Assembly: GCF_007713685.1 (NCBI RefSeq) | Contig: NZ_VMRJ01000003.1 | Location: 372,001-436,000, forward strand | Source of the DNA: Hymenobacter setariae | GTDB lineage: Bacteria; Bacteroidota; Bacteroidia; Cytophagales; Hymenobacteraceae | Reading direction: 5' to 3' | DNA: 64,000 bases | Shown here: positions 26,438-34,409 of the stretch, piece after piece | How the letters are laid out: the number at the start of each line of letters is the position of its first letter | How positions within the stretch are numbered: position 1 is the stretch's first letter | Notes under the pieces: generated by a model | Told to the model about the DNA's origin: nothing | What the model saw: the letters and a program-made list of their open reading frames with translations, nothing else | Database searches by the model: none | Made by a program: the position numbers and the translations under genes

Positions 26438-27289
26438 CTATTGAATCTTCAGCGAAATTGGCACGGTGAACGATACTTTCACAGCCCGACCATTTTGCTT
26501 GCCCGGAATAAACTTGGGCAACGTTTTGATGGCGCGGATAGTTTCAGCATCAATCGTACCACTGAGGCCTTTTACTACTGATACGTCGGTGAGGCCACCA
26601 TTTTCGTCTACCGTAAACTTAGCGAATACCCGGCCTTCTACTTGGTTGCGCAAGTCAACTGCAGGGTAACGGAATGCTTTTTGGATAGCATTTACGATAG
26701 CTTGTTGGCCACCACCACCTGGCAGTTCGGGCATTTGCTCTACGTAGGTGTAGACTTTGTCTTCTACTACCTCCGCCACAGGGGCGGCAGCTTTGCCTTC
26801 ACCGCTCAAGCCGCTCAAGTCCGGAGCCTCATCAAGACCGCCTTTTACAGTCTTGGTACCGATGTTTTGTTCTTTGATTTCTTTAACATCGGGTACATCG
26901 TCCTCCTGGCGTACTTCCTTATCCTTGGCTACCACGGGTGGGGTAAACTTAATTGCGTTTACCTTGGGCGGGTCGGGCGGCGGGGGTGGGGGGGGGGTGC
27001 TTGCCGGCGGCGGCGGTGGGGGCGGCGGCTGGGTGTTATCCAGCGGCGGAGCCTCCATTAGTTCATTCGTCTTGAGGTTGAGCTCTTCCTTCGGCTTGCG
27101 CTCTTCTAGGAATTTAGCTACGGCAGGAATTATTACCAGTAGGCCCAAAAAGAAAGCCCCAATGATAAGTGCCCGCGTGACGTGCCGACCGTAGATGCGA
27201 CGTAGGTGATAAGCCCCGTAAGCCTTGTTGCGCCCCTCAAATACGATGTCGTTTAAGCTGGCATTAGCCAGCTGAGCGTTATCCATCAT
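26438..27289 (-). CDS. tonB: TonB-family energy transducer, copy 1
   Basis: 283 aa. The N-terminal signature NDIVFEGRNKAYGAYHLRR comes before a TM helix at about 36-56. The spacer contains a pure proline block (eight Pro, then ASTPPPPPPP) encoded over a C10 run. The C-terminal TonB domain spans about 195-283 (QMPELPGGGGQQAIVNAIQ, GRVFAKFTVDENGG). Its start codon overlaps the exbD stop by four bases (ATGA), so translation is coupled. Together with ExbB and the two ExbD proteins it forms the motor that energises TonB-dependent receptors. Confidence 0.95.
   Translation of the reverse strand: MMDNAQLANASLNDIVFEGRNKAYGAYHLRRIYGRHVTRALIIGAFFLGLLVIIPAVAKFLEERKPKEELNLKTNELMEAPPLDNTQPPPPPPPPASTPPPPPPPDPPKVNAIKFTPPVVAKDKEVRQEDDVPDVKEIKEQNIGTKTVKGGLDEAPDLSGLSGEGKAAAPVAEVVEDKVYTYVEQMPELPGGGGQQAIVNAIQKAFRYPAVDLRNQVEGRVFAKFTVDENGGLTDVSVVKGLSGTIDAETIRAIKTLPKFIPGKQNGRAVKVSFTVPISLKIQ
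26988..26997. repeat. Homopolymer G10/C10 within tonB
   Basis: Ten G in a row on the plus strand (C10 in the coding strand), inside the proline spacer and next to a G5 run at 26982-26986. Such runs are prone to slippage. The frame is intact here. Confidence 0.9.
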
Positions 27290-27837
27290 AACAGTTTCTG
27301 CTTTTTGATGAGGTCTAAGTCTTCTTTACCCATTTCCACCAGCGCATAGCGCTTTTGGTCGGTGATGTTCATCTCATCCAGAATGTCCACTAGGTCCTTA
27401 TACTTAGCGTGCTGGTCGCCATCCTCGTAGGTTTTGATGAGGATAGTGAGCTTCGGCACTTGCTGCTTGCGAATAAGGAGCACCTTGCGGATACCGTTGG
27501 CGGAGAAGTCGGTTACTTCGATTTTAGGTACTGCCACCGAAGGGTCGTTAGGCGAGTTCAGGCCGAAGTAATAGAAAACCTTGTCGTCGGGGGCCAGAAT
27601 AACCGTCATGGCTTCCGACTCTTTGATTTTCGTTTTTTCTAAATCGTCTTTCACTTTCGCCGGCATCTGCAATTGCAGCACGTTAGGCTTGGCAAAAGTG
27701 GTGGTGAGCATGAAGAAGGTCAGCAATAGGAAGGCAAGGTCCACCATAGGCGTCATGTCGATTTTAGTCGACATTTTTTTCGCCCGTTTCTTGCCTCCCT
27801 TACCGGAGTCGCCGCCTTTTTGTTGGATTTCTGCCAT
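27286..27837 (-). CDS. exbD: ExbD/TolR-family biopolymer transport protein
   Basis: 183 aa. A basic N-terminus (GGKKRAKKMSTKID) precedes the single TM helix at about 33-51, which starts MTPMVDLAFLLLTFFML. The Asp in this helix is the proton-relay residue of the ExbB/D motor. A periplasmic domain follows. It differs in the periplasmic part from the other ExbD, including a long insert around the KVFYYFGLNSPND block. It lies 12 bases after the upstream exbD and overlaps tonB by four bases. Confidence 0.95.
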   Translation of the reverse strand: MAEIQQKGGDSGKGGKKRAKKMSTKIDMTPMVDLAFLLLTFFMLTTTFAKPNVLQLQMPAKVKDDLEKTKIKESEAMTVILAPDDKVFYYFGLNSPNDPSVAVPKIEVTDFSANGIRKVLLIRKQQVPKLTILIKTYEDGDQHAKYKDLVDILDEMNITDQKRYALVEMGKEDLDLIKKQKLL

Positions 27838-27849
27838 TGGGTCAGCGGG

Positions 27850-28482
27850 TTATTGAGCAGCTGCAGTGGGTTTTCCCTCTAGGCTGGTCACTAGGTTAAA
27901 ACGATTGATTTTAGCCTTCTGCAACTCGCTAATAATCTTTTGTACCGTCTGTACGTCGGCCGCGCCGTCGCCCTTGATAGATACAAAGCTTTGCTTACTA
28001 AAGAGGTTGAGGTTGGCTTGGCGAGCGCCCTGCACCCAGTCAATCAACTGGTTGTTGAGCGAGTCATATGGGATACCGGGCAGACGCGGGTTTAATTCTT
28101 TGCGCTCCTCGGTGCTCATGCTCAGGTACGAACCCAACTGCTTAATCGGCACCCCGATGCTGTTGATGTTACGAAACTGAGCCAACTGCTGCTTGGTAAA
28201 GCTTACGTTGTATTTGATACCCATCGACTTCAGTGCTTCCTCTTTTACAGACGCTTTGTCGAAGCCAAAAAATACGCGCTTCTTATCGTCAATAGTCAGG
28301 GTCAGCACATCGCTGTCGGGGTTGCGGAGGTCCGAAGTCGAGGACGGGGGGTCCACAATTACGGCATCCTCAGGACGAAACTGCGTGGTCAACATAAAGA
28401 ATGTAACCAGCAGAAAGGCCAGGTCTACCATCGGCGTCATGTCGAGCGATGGTGAGGTGCGGTGCGGTTTTACTTTAGGCAT
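27850..28482 (-). CDS. exbD: ExbD/TolR-family biopolymer transport protein, second type
   Basis: 210 aa. After a basic N-terminus (MPKVKPHRTSPSLD) the TM helix at about 17-36 carries the conserved Asp in MTPMVDLAFLLVTFFML. The periplasmic domain is longer than in the neighbouring ExbD and contains RNINSIGVPIKQLGSYLSMS. Two unlike ExbD proteins beside one ExbB are typical of Bacteroidota and may form a mixed dimer inside the ExbB pentamer (inference). A terminator-like hairpin lies between this gene and exbB. Confidence 0.93.
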   Translation of the reverse strand: MPKVKPHRTSPSLDMTPMVDLAFLLVTFFMLTTQFRPEDAVIVDPPSSTSDLRNPDSDVLTLTIDDKKRVFFGFDKASVKEEALKSMGIKYNVSFTKQQLAQFRNINSIGVPIKQLGSYLSMSTEERKELNPRLPGIPYDSLNNQLIDWVQGARQANLNLFSKQSFVSIKGDGAADVQTVQKIISELQKAKINRFNLVTSLEGKPTAAAQ

Positions 28483-28618
28483 TGCCAGAAGATGTTAAAG
28501 GTGGCGGGCCAGGCATAAGAACTAAAAGGCTGCGGGATGAAACCATCAGCGGGCCGCCGGGGGCGGGAGCCGCTCAGTGGTACTGATGCCGCTACTCCAC
28601 AAATTCCACACGCTTGGC

Positions 28619-28660
28619 TAAAAAAAAGTTGGGGTAACGGCAGGCGAACGCCGCTACCCC
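28619..28660 (-). terminator. Terminator-like hairpin between exbB and exbD
   Basis: On the minus strand GGGGTAGCGGC and GCCGTTACCCC form an 11-pair stem with one mismatch. It is followed by AACTTTTTTTT. It lies 19 bases past the exbB stop and 137 bases before exbD, so it would reduce exbD and tonB expression relative to exbB. Confidence 0.75.
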
Positions 28661-28678
28661 GCTTTTTGTGCCTTTGAC

Positions 28679-29566
28679 CTACGACTCCTGCCCTTTAGAG
28701 CCGTGCTGAGCGGCGAAGGTTTGGATGATGCTGAAGCCAGCTTCATCGATGCTGTAAGTCAACTCGTCAATTTTGCTCGTGAAGTAGTTGTAGCCAATGA
28801 TGGCCAGGGCCGAGGTACCGATACCTAGGGCCGTGTTGATAAGAGCTTCCGAGATACCCGAAGCCAGGGCAGTAGCGTCAGGGTTACCAGCCTGTGCCAG
28901 AGCGGCGAAGGCCTTAATCATGCCGAATACCGTGCCGAGCAGACCGGTCAGGGTAGCTACCGAAGCAATGGTCGAGATGATAACCAGGTTCTTTTCGAGC
29001 ATCGGCAGTTCCAGCGCGGTGCTTTCTTCAATTTCTTTCTGGATGGCCAGCACACGCTGGTCGGTGTTCATGGTGTGCTCAGCACCCATTTCTTGGTATT
29101 TTTTCAGGCCAGCACGAACAACGTTAGCAACCGAACCTTTCTGCTGGTCGCAGAGGGCGATGGCGCCGCTGATGTCGTTGCTGTTCAGCTTCTGGCGTAC
29201 CGAGCGTACAAACGACTCGATGCTTTTGCTGCCTTTTGCTTTCGAGATGGTCAGTGCCCGCTCAACAGCGAAAATGATAACGCACAAGAACATGGTTATC
29301 AGGAAGGGTACGATAACCCCGCCTTTGTACATAGTAGCCAGGTAGTCGCCGGGCAGGGGGTCGTTGGTGTTCACGCCACCTTTGAAGCGGCTGCCAGCGC
29401 CCATTACGAAGTTGAAAATCAACTCGGCAAGAACGAAGGCAACGATGATAGCGATAACCGAGAACAGCGAGGCACCGCCGCTGCTAGGAGCGGGGGCAGC
29501 AGCCTTGGAAGCGGCGGCCGAAGTGGCAGGCCGTGCGCTCGGGTTTACAGCATTTTTCTGTTCCAT
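28679..29566 (-). CDS. exbB: MotA/TolQ/ExbB-family proton channel protein
   Basis: 295 aa. It has an Ala/Pro/Ser-rich N-terminus, a TM helix at 34-54, a second at 84-102, a cytoplasmic helical domain to about 190 and two more TM helices at about 195-217 and 240-262. The channel signature is GLLGTVFGMIKAFAAL in TM3. The N-terminal extra helix is usual for Bacteroidota ExbB. It forms the pentameric ring of the TonB motor. It is the first gene of the set. The terminator downstream would make it the most abundant product, in line with ExbB outnumbering ExbD in the complex. Confidence 0.94.
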   Translation of the reverse strand: MEQKNAVNPSARPATSAAASKAAAPAPSSGGASLFSVIAIIVAFVLAELIFNFVMGAGSRFKGGVNTNDPLPGDYLATMYKGGVIVPFLITMFLCVIIFAVERALTISKAKGSKSIESFVRSVRQKLNSNDISGAIALCDQQKGSVANVVRAGLKKYQEMGAEHTMNTDQRVLAIQKEIEESTALELPMLEKNLVIISTIASVATLTGLLGTVFGMIKAFAALAQAGNPDATALASGISEALINTALGIGTSALAIIGYNYFTSKIDELTYSIDEAGFSIIQTFAAQHGSKGQES

Positions 29567-29853
29567 GTGTCCGGGAGGTGTAGGAGGTGGGGGTTGGTTT
29601 GAGGGGGATAAAAATGAGGCGAAGAAATAACTTGACTTCTAGGTCTGGGTAATTAGTACCTAGTGGGTCAAAGCAACTTTCGGGGCCGAATCTACGCCTA
29701 AGCCACGAAAATCATTGCTTAGTCAACTTTTTTTTTGAGGATGACGCGCTGTATCGGCGGGCAAAATAGTCAAAAGCAGGCTTGATTTTAGCGCCTTAGG
29801 CCAGCTATGCTTTTCATGAAGACGCCAACGGGGAGTAATGACAGAAAGTTTAG

Positions 29854-30693
29854 CTAGGATAGTGAGGACACACTTTTCTTGGCTTCTTCCCAATACTCAT
29901 CCATCTGAGCCAGTGTTAAAGAAGCCAGCGGCTTGCCTGCACGAGCGGCAGCAGCTTCCAAATATTGAAAGCGGCCGATAAACTTACGGTTGGTACGCTC
30001 CAAAGCTTCTTCGGGGTTGATGCCGGCGAAGCGGGCAAAGTTGACTAGCGAAAATAATAAGTCACCAAACTCCTGGGTGGCGCGGGTGGCCTGAGCCTCA
30101 TCGGCCGGGGGCTGGCCGTGGCCGTACTCGGCTCCAAACTCGGCTAGTTCTTCCTGCACTTTCAGCCACACCTGAGACGGGTCTTCCCAGTCGAAGCCCG
30201 CGCCGCGGGCTTTTTCTTGAATGCGCATGGCTTTCACTAGGGCCGGTAGGGAGGTGGGTACGCCACCTAGGACGCCGCCAGTGTTGCCTTTTTCCTTCAG
30301 TTTGAGCTGCTCCCAGTTGCGCTTCACAGCGTCTTCGTCGTCGGCCTGCACGTCACCGTAGATGTGGGGGTGGCGGTAGATAAGCTTGTCGCACTGTGCG
30401 TTAAGCGCATCAGCAATGTCGAAGGCTCCTTGCTCGGCCGCGATACGGGCGTAGAAGACGAGGTGCAGCATCACATCACCAAGCTCCTTTTTGAGGTCAG
30501 GCAGGTCTTGGCGCAAGATGGCATCGCTTATCTCGTAGGTTTCCTCGATGGTGAGGTGGCGCAGGCTCTCTAGGGTCTGTTTTTTGTCCCAGGGGCATTC
30601 GAGGCGTAGGCGGTCGAGCACGTCGAGCAGGCGGCCAAATGCGGCTAGCTGCTCGGGCCGGCGGCCGGGGGATAGAAGAGGATTTTCGGTCAT
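29854..30693 (-). CDS. mazG: Nucleoside triphosphate pyrophosphohydrolase
   Basis: 279 aa with two MazG domains, the full-length Escherichia coli layout. The first (about 22-120) has CPWDKKQTLESLRHLTIEETYE and ELGDVMLHLVFYARIA, which contain the EExxE and ExxD metal ligands. The second (about 150-270) has EFGDLLFSLVNFARFAGINPEEAL. MazG hydrolyses canonical and damaged NTPs to NMP and pyrophosphate and in Escherichia coli moderates (p)ppGpp responses. It is divergent from glmM with a 125-base gap between starts. It is a single-gene unit as far as visible. Confidence 0.95.
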   Translation of the reverse strand: MTENPLLSPGRRPEQLAAFGRLLDVLDRLRLECPWDKKQTLESLRHLTIEETYEISDAILRQDLPDLKKELGDVMLHLVFYARIAAEQGAFDIADALNAQCDKLIYRHPHIYGDVQADDEDAVKRNWEQLKLKEKGNTGGVLGGVPTSLPALVKAMRIQEKARGAGFDWEDPSQVWLKVQEELAEFGAEYGHGQPPADEAQATRATQEFGDLLFSLVNFARFAGINPEEALERTNRKFIGRFQYLEAAAARAGKPLASLTLAQMDEYWEEAKKSVSSLS

Positions 30694-30791
30694 AAGCTAA
30701 CGTAAAAATAACCTGCTGGCTACGGGGTGCGCAGGCCGCCGCCAAGCAGAGCACTAGCCCAGGCTGGCGTGTGAAAGAACGAGGGCGGAAC

Positions 30792-30799
30792 TACTTTTG
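30792..30799 (+). promoter_or_regulatory. -7 element TACTTTTG upstream of glmM
   Basis: It matches TAnnTTTG and lies 19 bases before the preferred GTG start at 30819. The upstream in-frame start at 30771 would lie before this promoter. Confidence 0.45.
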
Positions 30800-30818
30800 T
30801 AGGCTAAAGAAACGAACC

Positions 30819-32213
30819 GTGACGCTCATAAAATCTATTTCCGGTATCCGCGGCACCATTGGCGGGCCGGCCGGGCAAGGACTAACGCCGCTCGACGTGG
30901 TGAAATACGCTGCCGCCTACGGTACCTGGGTAATCAACCAGAAGTCGGCCAGCAAGCTGATTGTGATTGGCCGCGACGCACGCTTGTCGGGCGAGATGGT
31001 GAGCCGGCTGGTATCGGCCACGTTGCAAGGCCTCGGCCTGGATGTGCTGGACCTAGGGCTTTCGACCACGCCTACGGTGGAGCTAGTAGTGCCCGCGCGC
31101 CAAGCGGCGGGCGGCATCATTCTCACGGCTTCGCACAATCCCAAGCAGTGGAATGCGCTCAAACTGCTGAACGCGCAGGGCGAGTTTATTTCGGACAGCG
31201 ACGGGCAGCAAGTGCTGGCATTGGCCGATAGCGAGGGCTTCGACTTTGCGCCGGTAACGAAGCTAGGCAGCTATACCACCGACGACACGACGCTGACGGC
31301 CCACATCGACGCCATCCTGGCCTTGCCGCTGGTGGATGTGGACGCCATTCGGGCCAAGAATTTTCGTGTGGTGGTCGATGCCGTTAATTCGACGGGTGGC
31401 CTAGCCGTGCCGCAGCTGCTGGCGGCCCTAGGGGTCGAAACGGTGGAAAAGTTGCATTGCGAGCCTACCGGCGACTTTGCTCACAACCCCGAGCCACTGC
31501 CCGAAAACCTGCGTGACATTGCCAAGGTGCTCGAAAAAGGTGGCTTTGACCTCGGCATCGTGGTGGACCCCGACGTAGACCGCCTAGCGCTGGTGAGCGA
31601 AAACGGCGAGATGTTTGGCGAAGAGTACACGCTGGTGGCCGTAGCCGACTACGTGCTGAAGGAAAATGGCGGCGGCAACACCGTGAGCAATCTCAGCAGC
31701 ACCCGTGCCCTGCGCGACGTGACCGAAAAGCACGGCGGTACCTACACTGCCGCCGCCGTAGGCGAGGTGAATGTGGTGACCAAAATGAAGGAAACCAACG
31801 CCATCATCGGTGGTGAAGGCAATGGGGGCATCATCTTGCCCGAGCTGCACTATGGCCGCGATGCGCTAGTAGGCATCGCACTGTTTTTGACGCACCTAGC
31901 CAAGACGGGCCTCGCTATGAGCCGTTTGCGCAATTCGTATCCGAGTTACTTTATCTCTAAAAACAAAATCGAGCTCACGCCTGATATCGACACCGACCAG
32001 GTGCTGGTGCAGATGCAGCAGCGCTACGCCAAGCAGCCGGTAAATACGATTGATGGCGTGAAAATCGAGTTTGGGAAGGAGTGGGTGCACCTGCGCAAGT
32101 CGAACACCGAGCCTATTATCCGCATCTACGCCGAGTCGGATTCGAACGCGACGGCTGACCATTTGGCTCAGAAGATTATCGCCGATATCAAAGAAATTAT
32201 TTCGTCTAAATAG
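30819..32213 (+). CDS. glmM: Phosphoglucosamine mutase
   Basis: 464 aa from GTG 30819 (MTLIKSISGIRGTIGG). It interconverts glucosamine 6-phosphate and glucosamine 1-phosphate for UDP-GlcNAc synthesis. The phosphoserine loop ILTASHNPKQWNALK has the catalytic Ser105. The Mg-binding loop VDPDVDRLALV follows at about 248-258. GGEGNGG supplies the sugar-binding residues, and the C-terminal phosphate-binding loop is RKSNTEPIIRIY. Bacteroidota proteins of this size are annotated as GlmM, though phosphomannomutase/phosphoglucomutase activity cannot be ruled out by sequence. It ends in a perfect 20-base inverted repeat. Confidence 0.9.
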   Translation: MTLIKSISGIRGTIGGPAGQGLTPLDVVKYAAAYGTWVINQKSASKLIVIGRDARLSGEMVSRLVSATLQGLGLDVLDLGLSTTPTVELVVPARQAAGGIILTASHNPKQWNALKLLNAQGEFISDSDGQQVLALADSEGFDFAPVTKLGSYTTDDTTLTAHIDAILALPLVDVDAIRAKNFRVVVDAVNSTGGLAVPQLLAALGVETVEKLHCEPTGDFAHNPEPLPENLRDIAKVLEKGGFDLGIVVDPDVDRLALVSENGEMFGEEYTLVAVADYVLKENGGGNTVSNLSSTRALRDVTEKHGGTYTAAAVGEVNVVTKMKETNAIIGGEGNGGIILPELHYGRDALVGIALFLTHLAKTGLAMSRLRNSYPSYFISKNKIELTPDIDTDQVLVQMQQRYAKQPVNTIDGVKIEFGKEWVHLRKSNTEPIIRIYAESDSNATADHLAQKIIADIKEIISSK

Positions 32214-32224
32214 TGCTTAATACT

Positions 32225-32280
32225 TGGGGCTCAGTGCCTAGCTATTTGGTGTTAAGCCAGTAGCTAGGCACTGAGCCCCA
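32225..32280. terminator. Perfect inverted repeat between glmM and the cysteine desulfurase gene
   Basis: TGGGGCTCAGTGCCTAGCTA (32225-32244) and TAGCTAGGCACTGAGCCCCA (32261-32280) are exact complements. No T-run follows. Probably transcript end protection or termination. Confidence 0.65.
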
Positions 32281-32300
32281 CGCACTAAGTCTCAACAACC

Positions 32301-33443
32301 ATGTACGCTTACTTCGACAACGCCGCTACCACTCCCCTTGACCCTACCGTGCTAGAAGCCATGTTACCCTACCTAGGGCAGCACTATGGCAACCCTAGCT
32401 CGCTGCACGGGCCGGGGCGACAGGTGCGGTCGGCCATCGAGCAAGCGCGCAAAATGGTGGCCCAGTTGATAAACGCCGCCCCGAGCGAAATAACCTTTAC
32501 CTCGGGCGGCACGGAAGCTGACAACTACGCCATTTTTGGGAGCGTGTGCACCCTCGGGCTGCGCCACGCCATCACGTCGCCTCTGGAGCACCACGCCGTG
32601 CTGCACCCCTTGCAGGCATTGGCTAAGAAAGGCGAAACCGAGCTGAGCTACCTGCGCCACGACGAGTTAGGTCGCCTCGACCTAGAGCACCTGGAGGAAC
32701 TGCTGGCCACCAAGCCACGCAGCTTTGTGAGCCTCATGCACGGCAACAATGAAATCGGTAACCTGAACGACATCAAGGCTATCGGGGAGATTTGTGCGCG
32801 CCACGACGCCATCTTCCACACCGATACGGTGCAGACGATGGGGCACTACTCACACGATGTGCAGCAGTTGCAAAACCATTTTTTGGTAGGCTCGGCTCAT
32901 AAGTTTCACGGGCCCAAGGGTGTTGGATTTCTGTACCGGCGCGGGGGTGTGGAGGTGGCGCCACTCATCCACGGCGGCTCGCAAGAGCGCAACGTGCGCT
33001 CGGGCACCGAGAATGTGTACGGCATCGTGGGCTTGGCCACGGCCCTAGAAATAGCCTGCCGCGATATGGCTGCCCACCGGCAGCATGTGCAAGGTTTGAA
33101 AAATCGCTTCATCGAGCAGTTGCAGGCCGGCATCGACGGGGTGCAATTTAACGGCCTGTCAGCCGAGGCTGACCAGAGCCTATACACGGTGCTGAGCGTG
33201 AGCTTGCCCCCGTCGGCAATCAGCGAGATGCTGCTATTCAGCCTCGATATCAGTAAGGTAGCAGCGTCGGGCGGCTCAGCCTGCACTAGCGGGGCGCAGC
33301 TCGGCTCGCACGTGCTAGAGGCCCTAGGGGCAGACCCCAACCGGCCCACTGTGCGCTTGTCGATGAGCAAGATGAATACCGAAGCTGAAGTAGACTACGC
33401 CGTGGCGCAGCTCGTGAAGCTGTATCAGCCCGTACTGAAATAA
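32301..33443 (+). CDS. Cysteine desulfurase (NifS/IscS type)
   Basis: 380 aa, class V PLP enzyme. It removes sulfur from cysteine as an enzyme-bound persulfide for Fe-S clusters or thiolated cofactors. Motifs in order are YFDNAATTPLDP at 4-15, SGGTEADNYAI at 68-78, His98, the Schiff-base Lys201 in SAHKFHGPKG, RSGTENV at 233-239, and the mobile-loop catalytic Cys328 in GGSACTSGAQ. The GSACTSG loop is of the NifS/IscS (group I) type, without the SufS pattern. No iscU, sufE or other partner gene is adjacent. Confidence 0.93.
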   Translation: MYAYFDNAATTPLDPTVLEAMLPYLGQHYGNPSSLHGPGRQVRSAIEQARKMVAQLINAAPSEITFTSGGTEADNYAIFGSVCTLGLRHAITSPLEHHAVLHPLQALAKKGETELSYLRHDELGRLDLEHLEELLATKPRSFVSLMHGNNEIGNLNDIKAIGEICARHDAIFHTDTVQTMGHYSHDVQQLQNHFLVGSAHKFHGPKGVGFLYRRGGVEVAPLIHGGSQERNVRSGTENVYGIVGLATALEIACRDMAAHRQHVQGLKNRFIEQLQAGIDGVQFNGLSAEADQSLYTVLSVSLPPSAISEMLLFSLDISKVAASGGSACTSGAQLGSHVLEALGADPNRPTVRLSMSKMNTEAEVDYAVAQLVKLYQPVLK

Positions 33444-33517
33444 AGCGGGGCCCTAGGTCGGCAAGGAAGACAGAACCCGCATTGCGCGCTAGTATTGCGG
33501 CACCTAACCCTTAGCCC

Positions 33518-34192
33518 GTGCCCGCCATGCCTGATTCTGACAACCTCGGCCACAAAATCCTGAGCTTTTTCATCAAGGAGGAAAGCCTGTCGGGTAAGCC
33601 GGCTCCGGCCAGCCCGGCGCCCGCGGGCAGCAGTGCGGCTCCGACTAGTGCGGCCCCAGCGCCCACCGGCACCGTCGATGCCAAGTTTGCGGAGCACTTC
33701 GCGGGCGTGCTAGCTAAGAACAACTTGCCGGGCCCCGACTACTTTGAATTCAGGGAAACGCTGCGTAGTCTGGCCAGCCTCGGGCTAAGCGAAGACCAGC
33801 AGTACCAAGCTGCTTGGGCTAGTTTTAAGGCCCTAGGTGGTGCACCTGACGTGGCTCGCCTCACGAGCACGGCCAATCAATACCTCGCCATCTTGGGTAA
33901 GGACCGGGAGGCCTTTGGCCAGAGCGTGGAGGCGGCCATTGCCGAGCGTGTGGGTGGCTTGCAGCGTGAGCAGCAGCAGCTTCAGGCCGACTCGGAGGCA
34001 TTGACTCGGCAACTGGCCGAGATACAGCAGAAGCTGGCGGCCAACGCGACGCGGCTAGCAGCCATCGGTGGCGAGGTGGCCGAGCAAAGCGGCCGCCTCA
34101 ACCAAAACCGCCATAATTATGAGGCCACCTACGGCCATTTCACCAGTCAGATTCGCGCTGACCTCGCCAAAATCGCCCAATATTTGAAATAG
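33518..34192 (+). CDS. Coiled-coil protein of unknown function
   Basis: 224 aa from GTG 33518 (or ATG 33527). There is no signal peptide. Residues 1-30 include a charged helix (NLGHKILSFFIKEESL), then an Ala/Pro/Ser linker to about 52. A small helical domain follows at about 55-115 (FAGVLAKNNLPGPDYFEFRETLRSL, EDQQYQAAWASFKAL). From about 125 to the end there is a long Gln/Ala/Glu-rich coiled coil. I do not recognise a family. It precedes, on the same strand, the PspA-like and Ppx/GppA-like genes. A REP-like inverted repeat lies in the 217-base gap, so co-transcription is plausible but unproven. Confidence 0.65.
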   Translation: MPAMPDSDNLGHKILSFFIKEESLSGKPAPASPAPAGSSAAPTSAAPAPTGTVDAKFAEHFAGVLAKNNLPGPDYFEFRETLRSLASLGLSEDQQYQAAWASFKALGGAPDVARLTSTANQYLAILGKDREAFGQSVEAAIAERVGGLQREQQQLQADSEALTRQLAEIQQKLAANATRLAAIGGEVAEQSGRLNQNRHNYEATYGHFTSQIRADLAKIAQYLK

Positions 34193-34254
34193 GCAGTATA
34201 GCTTTAGCTCGGTAAGTGTAATGCTCTTGTATGGGTGTCGATATACGAAGCGAT

Positions 34255-34357
34255 TGTCATTGCGAGCGTAGCGAAGCAATCGCACCTGAAAGGAACCTAA
34301 GCGGCGCTACTAAAGCTGCTAAATAAGTGCGATTGCTTCGCTACGCTCGCAATGACA
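34255..34357. repeat. REP-like 31-base perfect inverted repeat
   Basis: Arms at 34255-34285 (TGTCATTGCGAGCGTAGCGA...) and 34327-34357 are exact complements around a 41-base loop. The TGTCAT...TAGCGAAGCA core recurs at 40144-40176, and a degenerate version at 45682-45776. All lie between genes. Confidence 0.85.
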
Positions 34358-34409
34358 GACATTTTCAGAATGCTAACGAGTTGCTTTATTCCTAACTCCT
34401 TCTCTCCTC

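Noticed and set aside
34255..34357. CRISPR-like or attenuator element
   Set aside because: Only two arms in inverted orientation and one loop, so no array. It fits a REP-like palindrome.
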